This document shows, piece by piece, positions 23,066 to 36,327 of a DNA stretch of 62,000 nt. Numbering within the stretch: position 1 is the first letter of the stretch; each line of letters begins with the position of its first letter. The notes beneath the pieces are model-generated. The model was not told where the DNA came from. It searched no databases and was given only the letters and a program-made list of their open reading frames with translations. The translations under genes were made by a program, and so were the position numbers. The stretch lies in contig JBBHKE010000584.1 in assembly GCA_037447655.1 (NCBI GenBank), positions 1 to 62,000 on the forward strand. The letters run 5' to 3'. This stretch comes from Zygnema cylindricum (lineage: Eukaryota > Streptophyta > Zygnematophyceae > Zygnematales > Zygnemataceae).

Positions 23066-23827
23066 AGGGTATGTCCCCATGTACTTGTAACTTAGCGAAC
23101 TTACTTTGTATTTTAGCGCGGATCCGCCGGACCCGGTTTTCAAGTGTCCCTATGTCTGTAAGGACGAAATCGTAACTTACGCTTGTGACTATTGTATACG
23201 TCGACAATACCTGTGACGGTTGTCAACGTCTACAATCTGTGGTCGCACGTTATTTTTTTTGAACACCTTGTGACATTGTAGACGTACCGCCTTCCAGCTT
23301 GTGCCGTTTCACGGTTGAAGACGAGGCGCTTTGCTTTTGCGTCTCCTAACCTGTCGAAGTGAAATGGCATCGGAATTTGAAGACCCCTGCAAAAAAGAAA
23401 TCCGTATTGGACCAAAACGGACAAAACCAAACAAATTGTGCACTTTTTTTCGTCTTATTCGAACGGAATCGGACAAAACATAGCGAATTATGTACTTTTC
23501 TTTGTCCTTAGAAATCATATGAAAATTTTCGAAAATTACGGCACATGCGAATACATGTTCTTATTTGTTTATCGAAAATACCTAGTTTTAAAACACATCG
23601 CGCATGTGTTTTAAATGTAAGGTTGAAGATGATGTTTTTTGTCGTGGAAGTGGGTCGAAAAACACAAGACGGCAAATTTTCATACATCCTAAATTCGAGG
23701 ATGACGCAAATTGTACTCTACAAATTTGCGATTCCTTCGTACGGTTGCAACTTAGGCAGTACGGCGCTAAGTTTTACCAGAAAACGACAGAAAAAAACCC
23801 TTACTTATGCACATGGGGACATACCCT
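23066..23827. mobile_element. TIR element, AGGGTATGTCCCCATGT family, copy 1
   Basis: Left end AGGGTATGTCCCCATGT (23066-23082) and right end ACATGGGGACATACCCT (23811-23827) are exact inverse complements. About 762 bp without a recognisable transposase. The right part recurs inverted at the end of this window (from about 61,827). Confidence 0.85.
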
Positions 23828-23856
23828 AAATTCGGATGCTATCACTCCAGTATCAG

Positions 23857-24443
23857 TACACCGCTAATCGTTATTAGTGTAAAAAAAAAATAGCGTAAAC
23901 GCTAATTTAGTGTTGATAACGCTAATTTTTGATTTTGTGTCCCAAAAAAAAAAGCATTAACATTAATTTAGCACTTAACGCCAATTTGTGTGTCCACTTC
24001 GTAGGGTATACGCTGAGCTGTCATCGATACTATTTCCAGTTCAGGTGTACTATCTTGACAGCTTTCGCCGAAATACGTACTTGTGCCGTTTGGAAATCGT
24101 ACGAAAGATGTAAATAAGAGTAAAATTAACGTTATTTTATGCTTTATATTTCGTGATGTTCCGCTCTTTCCGGCGGCTAATTGGTACTGAAATTTAATTT
24201 ACATGCGAAGAGCACTTAATGTTGTAAAGTCGAGATGTCACGACGACGCAATGTACGTAAACGAGCTTCTCGTACATCACACTAATTTCAACGAACGTAA
24301 TATAAAATGGTTAACACTAAATAAACACTTTCCATATTAGAGTTAATTATATTTTAATGTTAATAACACTAATTTAGGATTTTGGGCCGAAAAAAGCCGC
24401 GTCGAAATTAGTGTTATTAACACTAATAACGATTAGCAGTGTG
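23857..24443. mobile_element. MITE, TACACCGC family (~587 bp)
   Basis: Left end TACACCGCTAATCGTTATTA; right end ACTAATAACGATTAGCAGTG, with a slightly decayed tip. Subterminal AACGCTAATTTAGTGTTGATAA-type motifs are shared with the other copies. Confidence 0.75.
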
Positions 24444-24477
24444 GTGTTATGTATCAGTCGCCTCTTATCGATGACTC

Positions 24478-25423
24478 AGGGGGTGTCCCCATGTTTTAAA
24501 TTACATACTTTTCTCTGTCTTTTTGCCCTAAAATTCATGGAACTTTGACAAAAACTTTAGGCGTACGAAAAATTCATTTTTACCAAAGTAGAGTGAACGT
24601 CAATTCATACTTTCAATGTACGGCGTGTTTGTCGTCATGTGAATGCATTTTGGCGTTTTCCCCTTTTCAACCCCCGATCAAGAAAATCCAACTAAAAAAA
24701 AAACTTCTTCCAAAATCACCTCGAGGGGGTGATTTTGGATCAAGTACCGCCCAAACAGCGATTGAAAAACGAACCACGCACGTGCCACACGATTTGTAAA
24801 ATTTTAGGACGAAGGAGAGTCTTTGCTATTTTTCTCCGTGCCCGTCACGCGCATGTACGGAAAAAATTTGCAGGGGTCTCGGACCTCCACTTTCATTCAT
24901 GGGGTCCTTTGCAAAATTTTGCACCGTCGTCGCCTCTCCCCTCTCCCTCTCACACCATCGCTCTTATCTCACACTTTCAAACGAGACATGACAATAGTGG
25001 TATAAAATGAAAGATATTTAAAAAATATTTATTCTGACAATTTTATGTTTTTTTTTAATGGCAGGTCGAGTGATATAAGTAGAAAAAACGAATTCGGAAA
25101 CCCATGGCGGAAAGTTCTGGAATCCGTGACGTCGACGTTGTCACAAGAGAGCGTGACGTCACAGTGTCACCAAACCCTAAACGTCTACAATTTCACAAAA
25201 ATCTAGACGTCTACCACTGTCGATGTTTTTGTTGGCGTCACCAATCATCGGAAGTTTCGTAGTCGCCTTCAATCGTCACAATTTGTACCTACGTCTACAA
25301 CTGTCACATGTCAAAGTTCAGATTTCATTTTCGCTTATTGGGACGCTATTCAAAGTAGTACGGAGAATCTTCACTACAGTCCAAAATACTTTATCAAAGT
25401 ACCATTTACATGGGGACACCCCT
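24478..25423. mobile_element. TIR element, AGGGTATGTCCCCATGT family, copy 2
   Basis: Ends AGGGGGTGTCCCCATGT (24478-24494) and ACATGGGGACACCCCT (to 25423). Same termini as copy 1 with small changes; interior differs. Confidence 0.75.
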
Positions 25424-25449
25424 TGATAATCTGATAGAAGACTTTTATT

Positions 25450-25915
25450 TAGTGTTGTGTATCGGCAATAAATTTATCGTGTTAACACCGATATCGATAG
25501 TTACCGGTTATCAAACAGTTAGGGGTCCCGATACATCGCTCCGAGACCAACAAATTCCTTATCGGCAATAAGTGGAAAATTAATAGTACGCTATGTAATA
25601 GTACTTTATAATATAATGTATTATGTTTTTCACTGTATATAGCGCGGTATGCCACGTTTAACAATATGTTCCGTACTCTTTGTAACGGAATAATGGCGGC
25701 TCAGTACGGCTAAATAAACCGTACTGATGTACCTTACGAACCGTACAATTATCGCCGATAGTTATCAGAACTGGTGTTATCGCCGATAAAAAAAAAATAT
25801 CTTTTTTTATCGGCGATAACACCGGTGTCACATATCGTGCCAATATACCGATTACCGGCAACCAAAAAAATGCACATACCGATTATCGGCAAAACCCTTC
25901 CGATACACAACACTA
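25450..25915. mobile_element. hAT-like MITE, twin copy A
   Basis: Ends TAGTGTTGTGTATCGG and CCGATACACAACACTA. Flanking 8-mers CTTTTATT and CTATTATT agree at seven of eight positions. Confidence 0.85.
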
Positions 25916-25922
25916 CTATTAT

Positions 25923-26330
25923 TAGTGATGTGTATCGGTTAAAAACCTATCGTGATAAAAAAAATAACGACAGTTATCAGTCATCAAACAGTGAGGGTTA
26001 CCAATATATTCGTACAAATAGTACAAAATTTATGGTACGAATAAATGTACCAAATGAGTACGGAAATATCATGGCCGCGGGGGAAGGTATGCTTTCGAAA
26101 AAAAATCACAATCCATTCCGTTCCAGAGTAGGGAGTTATAGTCGATAGTTATCGAAACCGGTGTTATCGCAATAAAAATCGATAATAAATAAAAAAATCG
26201 ATAATAACTGATATTATTGCTTTTTATTGCAATAACACCCGTATCATTATATCGTGGCAATATATCGAATATCGCTAACAAAAAAACGACATATCGGTTA
26301 TCGACAAATGGCTAGCGATACACAACACTA
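25923..26330. mobile_element. hAT-like MITE, twin copy B
   Basis: Ends TAGTGATGTGTATCGG and AGCGATACACAACACTA. It begins 7 bp after copy A, and its right flank ACTTTTAT equals the left flank of copy A, so the two share target-site sequence. Confidence 0.85.
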
Positions 26331-26339
26331 ACTTTTATT

Positions 26340-27460
26340 CACTTGTCGATAATCACTATATCAAATAGATATATCAATGAAGACAATCTCGCAAAATTTT
26401 AAAATATATCGCACGATAAGCGATAAAAAATATTATGCTGATTCACTTTGACTTTTAAAGATTTTCGTAGGATTCGTAACCTTTCCATAAATGACTTTCA
26501 ACCTACTTTGTTTATTCACTAATTTCTAAGTAATATGTTGGTAAATGCAACAAGAGAAGCCAATTTTATACGTTAAAAAAAAAATGATTACAAATGAGAA
26601 GTAAATCAAAATTGTATTTACCAAATGAAAACATATTAAATAGTGAATACCCATCTATATTGGATATTATTTTTGTGTTGATATTTTAGTATTTTATTAT
26701 TGCGTTATTTCAACCAAAGTGGTCATAAAATAAAAAATAAAAAAATACCACGTGTACATTCAATAATCACAAAACTTTAAATTTACAATGATCAAATCAA
26801 ATTATTCATTAAAAAACCAATGTCTCCATATATTTCAAATAAAGATGACAATTATGACAGAAAATCGTTTACATAATTTATACAAAAGAATAGCAAATAA
26901 ACTTATCTTTAGGTAATAAAGTAAGGTACATTTACGTACACGTATGGAATTATGTTATACATACAAACAAATAAATCCAGACAATTATGTTTGTCTTACT
27001 ATTCTCACAAATGATAAACTTTGTGTTAATTTATTTTGTTCATTATTTTTTATTTTTATCTATTTTGTCCATTATGTGTTTTTTGTGTTTTTTTATTACA
27101 ATTAATGTTTTCAGTACAGTTTTTTATTGTTTAATTGCTTATAATTGTTTAGAATGTTTAAAGATTTTTATTTTACAAATCATAATTTGATGTTAAATTC
27201 TTTTTTTTATAATTTTTTTTTACGTCTACGTTGTGTTAAAGCGTTGTTATTAACTAACAAAAACATATAGTCTTTTTATTTACTTAAATTATTTTTAAAT
27301 TTTTAATATTTATTATTTTATTATTGCATAAAATAATAATTTTTTTTTTTAAACTTTGTAAAGACTAAAAAATAGATTATTAAACTTATCACGTTAATTT
27401 GCTAATCATAGTCTTAATTAAACTTCAAACAAAAATAAACACAAGTTTGTTAGAACTTTT
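26340..27460. other. AT-rich DNA, no gene seen
   Basis: Very low GC with many poly-A/T runs. Short hydrophobic ORFs here are compositional. Confidence 0.6.
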
Positions 27461-30400
27461 AACTGAATAAAGAACTGATAACAATTATGATTTAAAATAT
27501 CTATTCGTAAAAATGAATTAGAAAAGAAAAATAAAACAAAAAATTTAATTGAACATATTCGCAAAAACAAATTAAAAAGAAAAAAAACAAAACCCGAAAT
27601 TAAAATAACAATTATGGTTTAACATATTCATTCGCAAAAAAAGTGAAAAAAAAACAAAAACTTAAAACATTGACAACAATTATGATTGAACATATTCACT
27701 CGCAAAAATAAATAAAAAAGAAACACAACAATTATGATTGAACATATCCACTCGCAAAAATAAATCAGAAAGAAACACAAAATTGTTCAAAAAAATGAAC
27801 GAGAAAAAAAAAATCGTAAAAATAAATCACAAAAAAAAAAGATAACAGTTATGATTAAACATGTTCATTCGCAAAAATTGATTAGCAATAAATAAAAAAC
27901 ATAAATTTAAAATTAAAACAACAATTTCCATTGCACATATTCATTTCTCAAAATAAATTACAAAAACAAAAAAACAAAACTTGTTAAAAAAAAACCCTCA
28001 AACTAAAAAAACATTTATAAAAACAAATTGTTAAAAAAATGAATAAGAAAATAAAATCATTTGTAAAAATAAAATCAAAAAAAAAAAAAAAAACAACAAT
28101 TATGATTGAACATGTTCATTCACAAAAATGAAACAGAAAAAAAAAGAAAAACCTGAAATTGAAATAACAATTATGATTACACATATTAATTCGCAAAAAT
28201 GAATTAGAAATAATAAAACAAAACAAGTTCGCAAAAAACAAAAAAAAACTGAAACTAAAACAACAATTATGATTAAATATATCAATTCGTAAAAATCAAT
28301 GAAAAATTAAAAAAATGAAAATACATAATTGACAACAAATTTGATAAACATATTCATTTACAACAATACATGAAAAAAAAAAAAACTAAAAGAATGACAA
28401 CAATTATGATTCAATATATAATTTCGTAAAAAAAAATAAAATAAAAATAGAAAACCTGTTGAAAAAAAATATAACTTCAAATTAAAATAAGAATTAGGAT
28501 TGCAGATATTTATTAAAAAACTTAAAAGTCAGACAACAATTATGATTGAACATATCCATTTAAAAAAAATAAAATAATTATGATTGAAAATAACAATTTT
28601 ATCAATAAGGATTGAACATATCCATTTAAAAAAATTAACAATAATTATGATTGAAAATATCAATTAACAAAATGATTTAAAAAAAAATAATAATTATGAT
28701 TGAACATGTTCATTCGAAAATTAAGTTAGAAAAAAAAACTTAATATTGAAACAACAATTATAATTGACCATATTCATTTGCAAAAAATAATTAGAAGTAA
28801 AAAAATCATTCGTAAAAAATAAATAAAAAACAACAATGATAATTAAACATGTTCATTCAGCAAAAACAAATTAAAAAGAAAAGAACAAAACCTAAAATTG
28901 AAACAATAATTAATTATTCACAAAAATGAATTAGATGAAAGAAAAAAAATAACAATTATGATTAAATATATTCATTCACAAAATTGAATTATATATATAA
29001 AAAAACCTAAAAATTAAAACAACAATTATGAATTGCATATATTCATCCAAAAAATAAATAAAAAACTTAAAAAGAAGCTTCAAAAATTAAAAACTTTAAA
29101 AATTGATAACAATTATGTTTTAATATATCTATTAAAAAAACATTATTAACAATTATAATTAAATCTATTAATTAAAAAAAAATGTTTTAAAAATAAAAAA
29201 CAAAAGTAAAACAACAATTATAATTGAAAATGTTATTATGATTAAATATATTCAATCATAAAAATAACTTAAAAAATATATATATATCCCCACAAAAAAA
29301 CAAATATGTTTGTAAAAAAAAAGCTAAAACTAAAATAGCAATTACAATCAAACATATTCATTCGTAAAAATAAATGAAACATAAGACAAACAAAACCTAA
29401 AACACTAACAACAATTATGATTGAACATTTTTTATTTAAAAAAATGCATGAAAAAAAATAAGAAAAAAAACTTCAAAGACTGCCAACAATTATGATTGAA
29501 TATATTATTTCACAATAATGAATAAGAAAGACAAAATAGAAAACATGTTGAAAAAAAAACAAAACTTAAAATTAAAATAACAATTATGATTACATATATT
29601 CATTCGCAAAAATAAATAAAAAAAAAAAAAAAAAATTGAAAGACTAAAAACAAATATAATTAAACATATACATTAAAAAAATATTAATAAAAATTATAAT
29701 TAAACATAATTATTCAAAAAAATGAATTACAAAAAAACTGACACAACAATTATGATTAAAAATATCAATTCACAATAATAAATAAATAAAAACGACAATT
29801 ATGATTGAACATATTCTTCCGCAAAAATATATTAAAAAAAAAACAAAACGTGAAATCTAATATAAACAATAATTATGATTAAACATATTCATTCACAAAA
29901 ATGCATGAAAAAAAAACCTTTAAAGATCGATAACAAATATAATTAAATATATTATTTCGCAAAAATGGATTAGAAAGAAAAAATAGAAAACTTGTTCGCA
30001 AAAAAAATAAAACTTCAAACTGAAACAACAATTATGATTAAACAATATTCATTCTGAAAAATAAATTTATTCCCAAAAACAAATTAGAAAGAAATAAAAA
30101 CATGTTCACAAAAATGTATGAGAAAAAAAAAATTCATAAATATAAATTAAAAATATAAAAAAGACAACAATTATGATTGAATATATTCATTAAGAAAAAT
30201 AAATTTAAAAAAATGAATTTTATTTTTATCTATTTTGACCACATTAAAAAAATTATTAGAAAGAAAATAAAATTATATTTTGTTTTTATCTATTTTGTCT
30301 AATGTGTTTTTTGTTTAGTTTGTTTGATTTTTTTTTATTTATAATCAACAACAATTACAATTAAACATATCCATTTGCAAAAATAAATTAGAATGGAAAA

Positions 30401-30900
30401 AAAAAACTGAGAACAATTATGATTAAACGTATTCATTAGCAAAAATGAATTAGAAAGAAGAAAAAAAAAGTGTTTGAAAAAGAAAATGAATTAAAAAGAA
30501 CAATTATCATTCAACATATTTATTCGCAAAAATAAATTACAAAAAAAAAATATGTGTTCACAAAAATGAATGAGAAAAAAAAATCATTCATAAAAAAAAA
30601 TTAGAAAAAAAAAATGTAACAAAAAAATCATTCGTAAAAATAAATTAAAAACGCAACAAAAAAATCATTCGTAAAAATTAATTAAAAAAACAACAATTAT
30701 AATTAAACATATCTATTCGTAAAAATGAATTATAAAAAAAAAAGTTTTTTTTTATCTTTATTTATTTTGTTCAATGTGTATTTTGTTTAGTTTGTTTAAT
30801 TTTGTTATCGACAACATTTATGATGAACAAATCCATCTGTAAAAGAATTAGAAAAAAATTAAAGACATACATTTGCAAAATAAATTAGTAAGAAAAAAAA
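27460..30900. repeat. 3.4-kb degenerate AT-rich repeat array (CAATTATGATTGAACATATT core)
   Basis: The core ACAATTATGATTRAACATATTC, followed by ATTCGCAAAAATRAATTA and an A-rich spacer, recurs dozens of times at irregular 60-110-bp intervals on the same strand. Units are diverged, with indels in the A-rich parts. No coding frame is open across it. It has the character of an old satellite or expanded minisatellite. Confidence 0.8.
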
Positions 30901-31828
30901 AATATTAGTGTGTTTCATACCAAACATATATTAGTGTGTGTTTGTGTGTTTCATATGAAAACATATATTAGTGTGTGTGTTTTAATCAGTTTGATATGCA
31001 GTTTGTAATTTGATATGCTGTTTGTTGAAGATGCAACATGTGTGTGAAAGAAAAACACAAGAAGATATAGGGAAAAAAAAAGTAAGGAAGTAAGAAGTGT
31101 ATGATGTAATATTTATGTCTGAGAGAAAAACTATAAGCGAGTAAGAAATGAGAGAAAGAGAATTTAGTAAAAAATGTTAAAGAGAGAGATTATATGTTTT
31201 CGTTGTGAGATTTATTTTTATTTGTGAGCATTTGAAGGAGAAACTTTATCCATTTTTAACACTTAGAATCAGAGCGCGTTAGTGAGCTAGTTTTCCGTAA
31301 GATGCATTTCAATCAGCGATAGCATCGGCAATCAACATCAAAAAAAGTAAAAACAAGAAAAAAAAAATGAAAACGTTTTGCAGTGAATCAAACAAAGGTG
31401 AGATCAAGATGGCAGTGAATCAGACAAAGGTGGGGTCAAGATGTGAGTATTTTTTTTTCATGCTAATTTTTTTGATTGTCTTTTTATATTTGTAAAAGGT
31501 GGAGTTTTTTGTTTTTGTTAGAGTATTGAGAGTTTTGACAGTCTACATTATTATGGTGCATTATGATGATACAGTTCTTCGGTGGATAACACTAAGGCGC
31601 AAGCTACTTCTTTTTATTTGTTTTTTCTAACTTTTTTATTACTGCCTCCTCCTCGAGAAAACAAACACACAAAAAAACCTTCCATGATCAGAAACACACA
31701 AATAAACTTTCCAAGATCAAGAAATATTTTATATTAACAGCCTGCTCACTTTTGTCAGTGTGCAATCAATATCAAAATTAAATTTGAAACTAGCAAGGGA
31801 ATTTAAATATGAAGTATCACATACTTCA
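30901..31828. other. low-complexity and intergenic sequence, no gene seen
   Basis: Contains GT-rich tracts near 30,910-30,985, a purine-rich stretch at 31,030-31,200 and a near-perfect ~30-bp direct repeat at 31,381-31,442 (CAGTGAATCA.ACAAAGGTG). Confidence 0.55.
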
Positions 31829-31831
31829 TGG

Positions 31832-32590
31832 CTTCATTTCCCTTTGGGCATATTTGGACAAACATCATTCACCTCAGGTCCTCTTTGCACCACTTCCCAT
31901 CCTTTCCCTCCTTTTTCGTCTTTATCTACCATAGGTAACTTTTTTAGACTCTTTGCTACTTTTGATAGAACTTCCTTTAAAGCGGAGAAATTAATTTATA
32001 TTGTCGTTTGTATTGCTAATTGCACAATAGTTATTTTCATCTCTAACAGAAGGCCTCCCTGTATGACATTTTTCAGTGTGTTTTTGCACTTTTTATTTAA
32101 CCATTTTATAAATAAACTTCAATCTGGCGGCCTAACAGCCATGGTGCTTTCAACCATAGTACTTTTAGCCATGACGCTTCCAATTATGAAGGTTCAGGCT
32201 CCTTTTCCACCTTGAACGCCTTTTCCTGCCTTCATTTCCCTTTGGGCGTATTTGGACAAACATCATTCACCTCAAGTCCTCCTTGCTCCTCTTCCTATCC
32301 TTTTCCTCCTCCTTCGCTTTTATCTACCATAGGTAACTTTATTAGCCTCATTGCTACCTTTGATAGAACTTCCTATGAAGCGAGGAAACTAAATTGCATT
32401 GTCGTTTCTATTACTAATTGCACAACGTTTATTTTCATCTCTAACGCAAGGCCTCTATGTATGACATTTTCGAGTGTGTTCGTGCACTTTCTATTTAACC
32501 ATTTCATAAATAAATTTTGATGTAGCGGTCTAACAGCCATGGCGCTTTCAACCATGGTACTTTTAGCCATGGCGCTTTCAGTCATGGCGC
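31832..32590 (+). repeat. ~398-bp tandem duplication, diverged
   Basis: CTTCATTTCCCTTTGGGC at 31,832 recurs at 32,230, and similarity continues through CAAACATCATTCACCTCA, TCTACCATAGGTAACTTT and AACAGCCATGG.GCTTTCAACC. The second unit ends in short repeats of AGCCATGGCGCTTTCA. Both units keep long open frames in the plus strand, but no protein family is recognised. Confidence 0.8.
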
Positions 32591-32599
32591 TTTGAGTAA

Positions 32600-34990
32600 A
32601 AATGGCGAAAAGAAGGAGGACAGAGGTGAGAGACAAAGAGGAAGAGGCGGAGAGAGGGAAAGGGGAGGGAGGGAAAGGAGGGGGAGCAGAGGGTGAAAGT
32701 GAGAGAGTTCTCGCAGCGGAGGCTGAGGCAAAAGAGGCAAAAAAAAAGGTCGGCAAAGGTGAGATTGGGTGAAAGAGAATGATAGGTAGTGGAACAAGGA
32801 GAAAGAGAGAGAGGGTGAGGGATAGGGGGAGGAAGAAAGTACGGGGGTAAATTGTACGGAAAGGCGGAATGTACGGATTTTAAAAAAAAAATAGCCATTA
32901 CAGTCCACTACAGTACAGTACTTCATTTTTATGGTTTTGACTTGACAAGTTATTTTTTTTCTCGTAATGATAACTTCGAGTCATATGTTTTTGTGGCATC
33001 GACGTAATTCGTTCATGTAGTCTTTTGAAAGTACTCAAGTATGATTCAGTACAGTATTGTACTGTACATATTTTATTTTTGTACAACAGAACGCTCAACA
33101 AATATATACGGAGTTTTTTTTTTTTTTTTTTTTTAAGTTGCAATTATATGGGTACACCTCATTGCGTCGATTTTATCTCATGGCCATGCGGCTTGCGCAT
33201 GGGGAGCCTTCGCACGGTTTATAGACTCCGCACTAAATACTTACATTTTTTTCCACAAGTTAAAATTTACAGAATATAATCGCGCGCTTTGTTTGGAAAT
33301 GTTCGCAATGTAGTTCGTTCGAATTCGCCAAAAGTTCATTTCTGGGATGCGCGTGGTGAGCTATAATGTGAACGTCTTTCGCGCACGTGTCACGCAACAC
33401 GACTCTTTGCACGCACTGCTGGACGGGCTCGATGTTGACGTCATATGTCTCTAGGTATGACGACATCAACGACTATTGTAGCTTGCCTAGTCAGAGTTCG
33501 GGTTTTGATTTCACAAATTTTTTTTTTTTTGAAAAAAAGTTGAAGGACTGATTGAAAAAGTTTTAATCTACAAGAAGAAGGTGAGTTGATGTCAAATGGT
33601 GGTTAAATGTTAAAACGTTTTTATTTTCAAGCTTTAGTGTTTAATTAGTTTAAAATCAGATTGAATTTAGTTCAAGATAAGTCAAATTCTCTATGATTTT
33701 TTGTTCTATATTAGGGGAATCTAGGTGTTATTATAGTCAATGGGAGCCAATCAATACAAAATAACATCAATTTTTACATGGTTTTTCTATAAAAACAAAA
33801 TTATGCGGTAAAATTAGTTGTATCTTTCATTTAGCTATTTGATTTAATGAATATATTTCTGAATTAATGTATAAATTCAACTGTTTATTTTTTATTTTTT
33901 CTAATTAAATTTCATTTTAACACAAAAAAAAACGAAATGGCACATCATGTATATGTTGTTTCAGTAGAGGGATAAAATTTTCAAATCCCTATTTTTAAAG
34001 GTCTAAATATCATTAAATGGCATTTTAATGGGAATTTACTGAAGAACAATGTTTGAATAAGACAAAAAAGGGGACAAGACAAAAAAAATGCCTTTCATAA
34101 AACCACCATTTAAAAAAATAATTCAAAAAAAGAAAAAAAACCTAAAAAAAAATAAAAAAACTAAGTTGTATATCTTTATCTTTAAAATCAATCGAGATTT
34201 GTAAATAGCAAAGTAGTCGCAAATGATGATTCTTTTGGACTTTTTTTTTTAATTTTAGCACATGGTTTGAAGTGCCAAGATTTTCCAGTTTTAGGGTTTT
34301 TTCTTAGGGTTCTAAGGTTCAATGTGTGAAAATAATTACAATTGGAAAAGCTTTATATTTCATTTCGTATAGTACACGTACTATATAGAGTAACAATATA
34401 TAGTGTTTATAAGTGTATTTATTTTTGCACATTAACATATGGTTTTATGTCACAATTTGACTTCCTCGGACTTTCAAATGTCTAAATGTTTTAAAATAAG
34501 TAATTTGGTAAAATAACTACTATTTCAGAGGAGGGGGATGGGGGGAGGGAAATGGGGAGGGAGAGGGAGAGGGAGAATGAGAAATATTTATCATGGGTCT
34601 TCACGAATTATTTTTTTTTTGCATTTGAGAATGTCCATCGTAGAGAAATGCACATGTTATGAGTGATATGTTTGTATCATTTTTTTTTCGTTTAAAGAAT
34701 GTGAAAAGTTGAAAATTTTCAGTGTAGCACTAATTAATTTGAACTTGTGATTTCTATGGAGTATCCACAAAGTGCTCTTGTTTTTGTTTTTAATTGATAC
34801 AAACTTACCAAAAAAATAGGTTTTTTAGGGTTTCTACGTTGTCTTGGAGTTTTACAGAGTTTCTCTGAAAGATTGTGAAAATCTAATTAACTTAAGTGAA
34901 CTGAAGGGACTGATTCTAATAAAATTAGATTTCCAGGTTTTTGTGAAGCCTAAGATAGAGCTTTATTTTGTAATTGTTGTCATGTTTTCT
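32600..34990. other. purine-rich then AT-rich intergenic DNA, no gene seen
   Basis: 32,600-32,850 is GAGA-rich; 33,030-33,070 holds a small palindromic CAGTACAGTATTGTACTGTAC; a poly-T run lies at 33,113-33,134. GGGA tracts occur near 34,530. Long ORFs over the purine tract are artefacts. Confidence 0.5.
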
Positions 34991-34997
34991 TAAACCG

Positions 34998-35165
34998 ACA
35001 AAACGAAAATATCTCGCCAAGAGCTCACGACAATTTTTCTTTTTGTCTTTTTTTTGTAGGAAACGAAAATATCTCGCCAAGAGCTCACGGCCAATTTGGC
35101 GATTGCTGACAATGATGAATTATTCGCTCACGGCCAATTTGGCGATCGCTGACAATGATGAATCG
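34998..35165 (+). repeat. two overlapping direct-repeat pairs
   Basis: ACGAAAATATCTCGCCAAGAGCTCACG occurs near 35,003 and 35,064. The following GCTCACGGCCAATTTGGCGAT-GCTGACAATGATGAAT unit occurs near 35,084 and 35,125. Recent small tandem duplications. Confidence 0.85.
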
Positions 35166-35249
35166 TTCTTTTTTTATGCTAGTGGGAAAATGGCTCGTCT
35201 AAGATACTCTAGTACCTTTAAAAAAAAAAAAAAACACACACACACACAA

Positions 35250-36327
35250 TAGTGTGGCTTGAAAAGGACGAAGATGTTTGGCGTTGTTATTATTTTGAAC
35301 TCACAATCATATTCTAAATCGCAAAAACCGAAAAAAACCGAAAAAAAACGTTTCTGTTCTGTTTCGTTGTTTTTTTTTTGTTTTTTTTTCTCGAAAAAAA
35401 CCAGTTTTTCTTTTGGAAATTGTTAGACAGATCGATAGAAGAAAATCAAAATTATAAAACAAAACAGTGGCGTTTGAAAGGATGTATATGTTTGCCTTTG
35501 TTATTGCTACTAACCCAGTTATAATTTGATTTATAGGACAAAAAAAACTGGTTTTTTCTAATCATGTTTTAAGTTTGAAGTTTAACAGTTGCTATTAAAG
35601 AATGTTGTTAGTATTTTGTCTTTTTGTACTTTTTCGGTTGTCCATAGCCTAATTCATCCATTGATTACTCTCGGAAGCACCACAGACTACCCCCAAAACA
35701 ATTGTGTTTCAGAATGCACAGATTACTTCACAATGATCAATAACAGCTCAAACTGCAAAAGCATGCAGTATATCCTAGAAACTGTAACCTCCCAAAATTA
35801 CAGCCAAAACACCAAGGAATCTTAAAAATATGAGCTATAGAGTTTCTCAAAAACAACTGACAAGTTTTCAAACTAACCAGGTAAACATCTCACGTAATTA
35901 TACAAAGATAACAGAACAAAATATAACTACATACAAATAAAGTTTTTAGATCATAAAATATCTTCACAAAGTTTCATATCAAAATATCAATCAGAGTTAT
36001 CACACAAACATGTCAAAGTTTGCAGAAAAACATCTTGCCATTACTTTGTTAAATTGAATTGTGATATTGAAAATAATGTAAGTCCTACAAGTTATACTCA
36101 CCAAGTAACCAACTGGGTCCTACACTAATCATAGAGCTACACGTGTCACTAAGTACTGTACACGATTAAAATAATGTACGTCTAATATACTTGAGGTATG
36201 TCCAAACCTTAATTGCTACTTGCCGCTAATAGAATAGTGAAACACTATTTTATAATGTAATTAACTACAAACAAATGTTTTTCAAGTATTTACAAATACG
36301 TGTCCGTACAAAAGGTGTTAGCAATAC
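35250..36327. other. intergenic DNA, no gene recognised
   Basis: AT-rich. A 78-codon plus-strand ORF at 35,589-35,825 starts with a hydrophobic stretch and has several Cys and Asn, but nothing supports it as a gene. Confidence 0.4.

Noticed and set aside
22693-23175. Two adjacent plus-strand ORFs upstream of E2 (78 and 80 codons)
   Set aside because: No conserved motif, no splice signals, and they lie in the GC-richer presumed promoter; judged chance.
27460-30900. Possible CRISPR-like array because of regularly recurring cores
   Set aside because: Spacing is irregular, cores are diverged, spacers are A-rich low complexity and the locus is eukaryotic with no cas genes.
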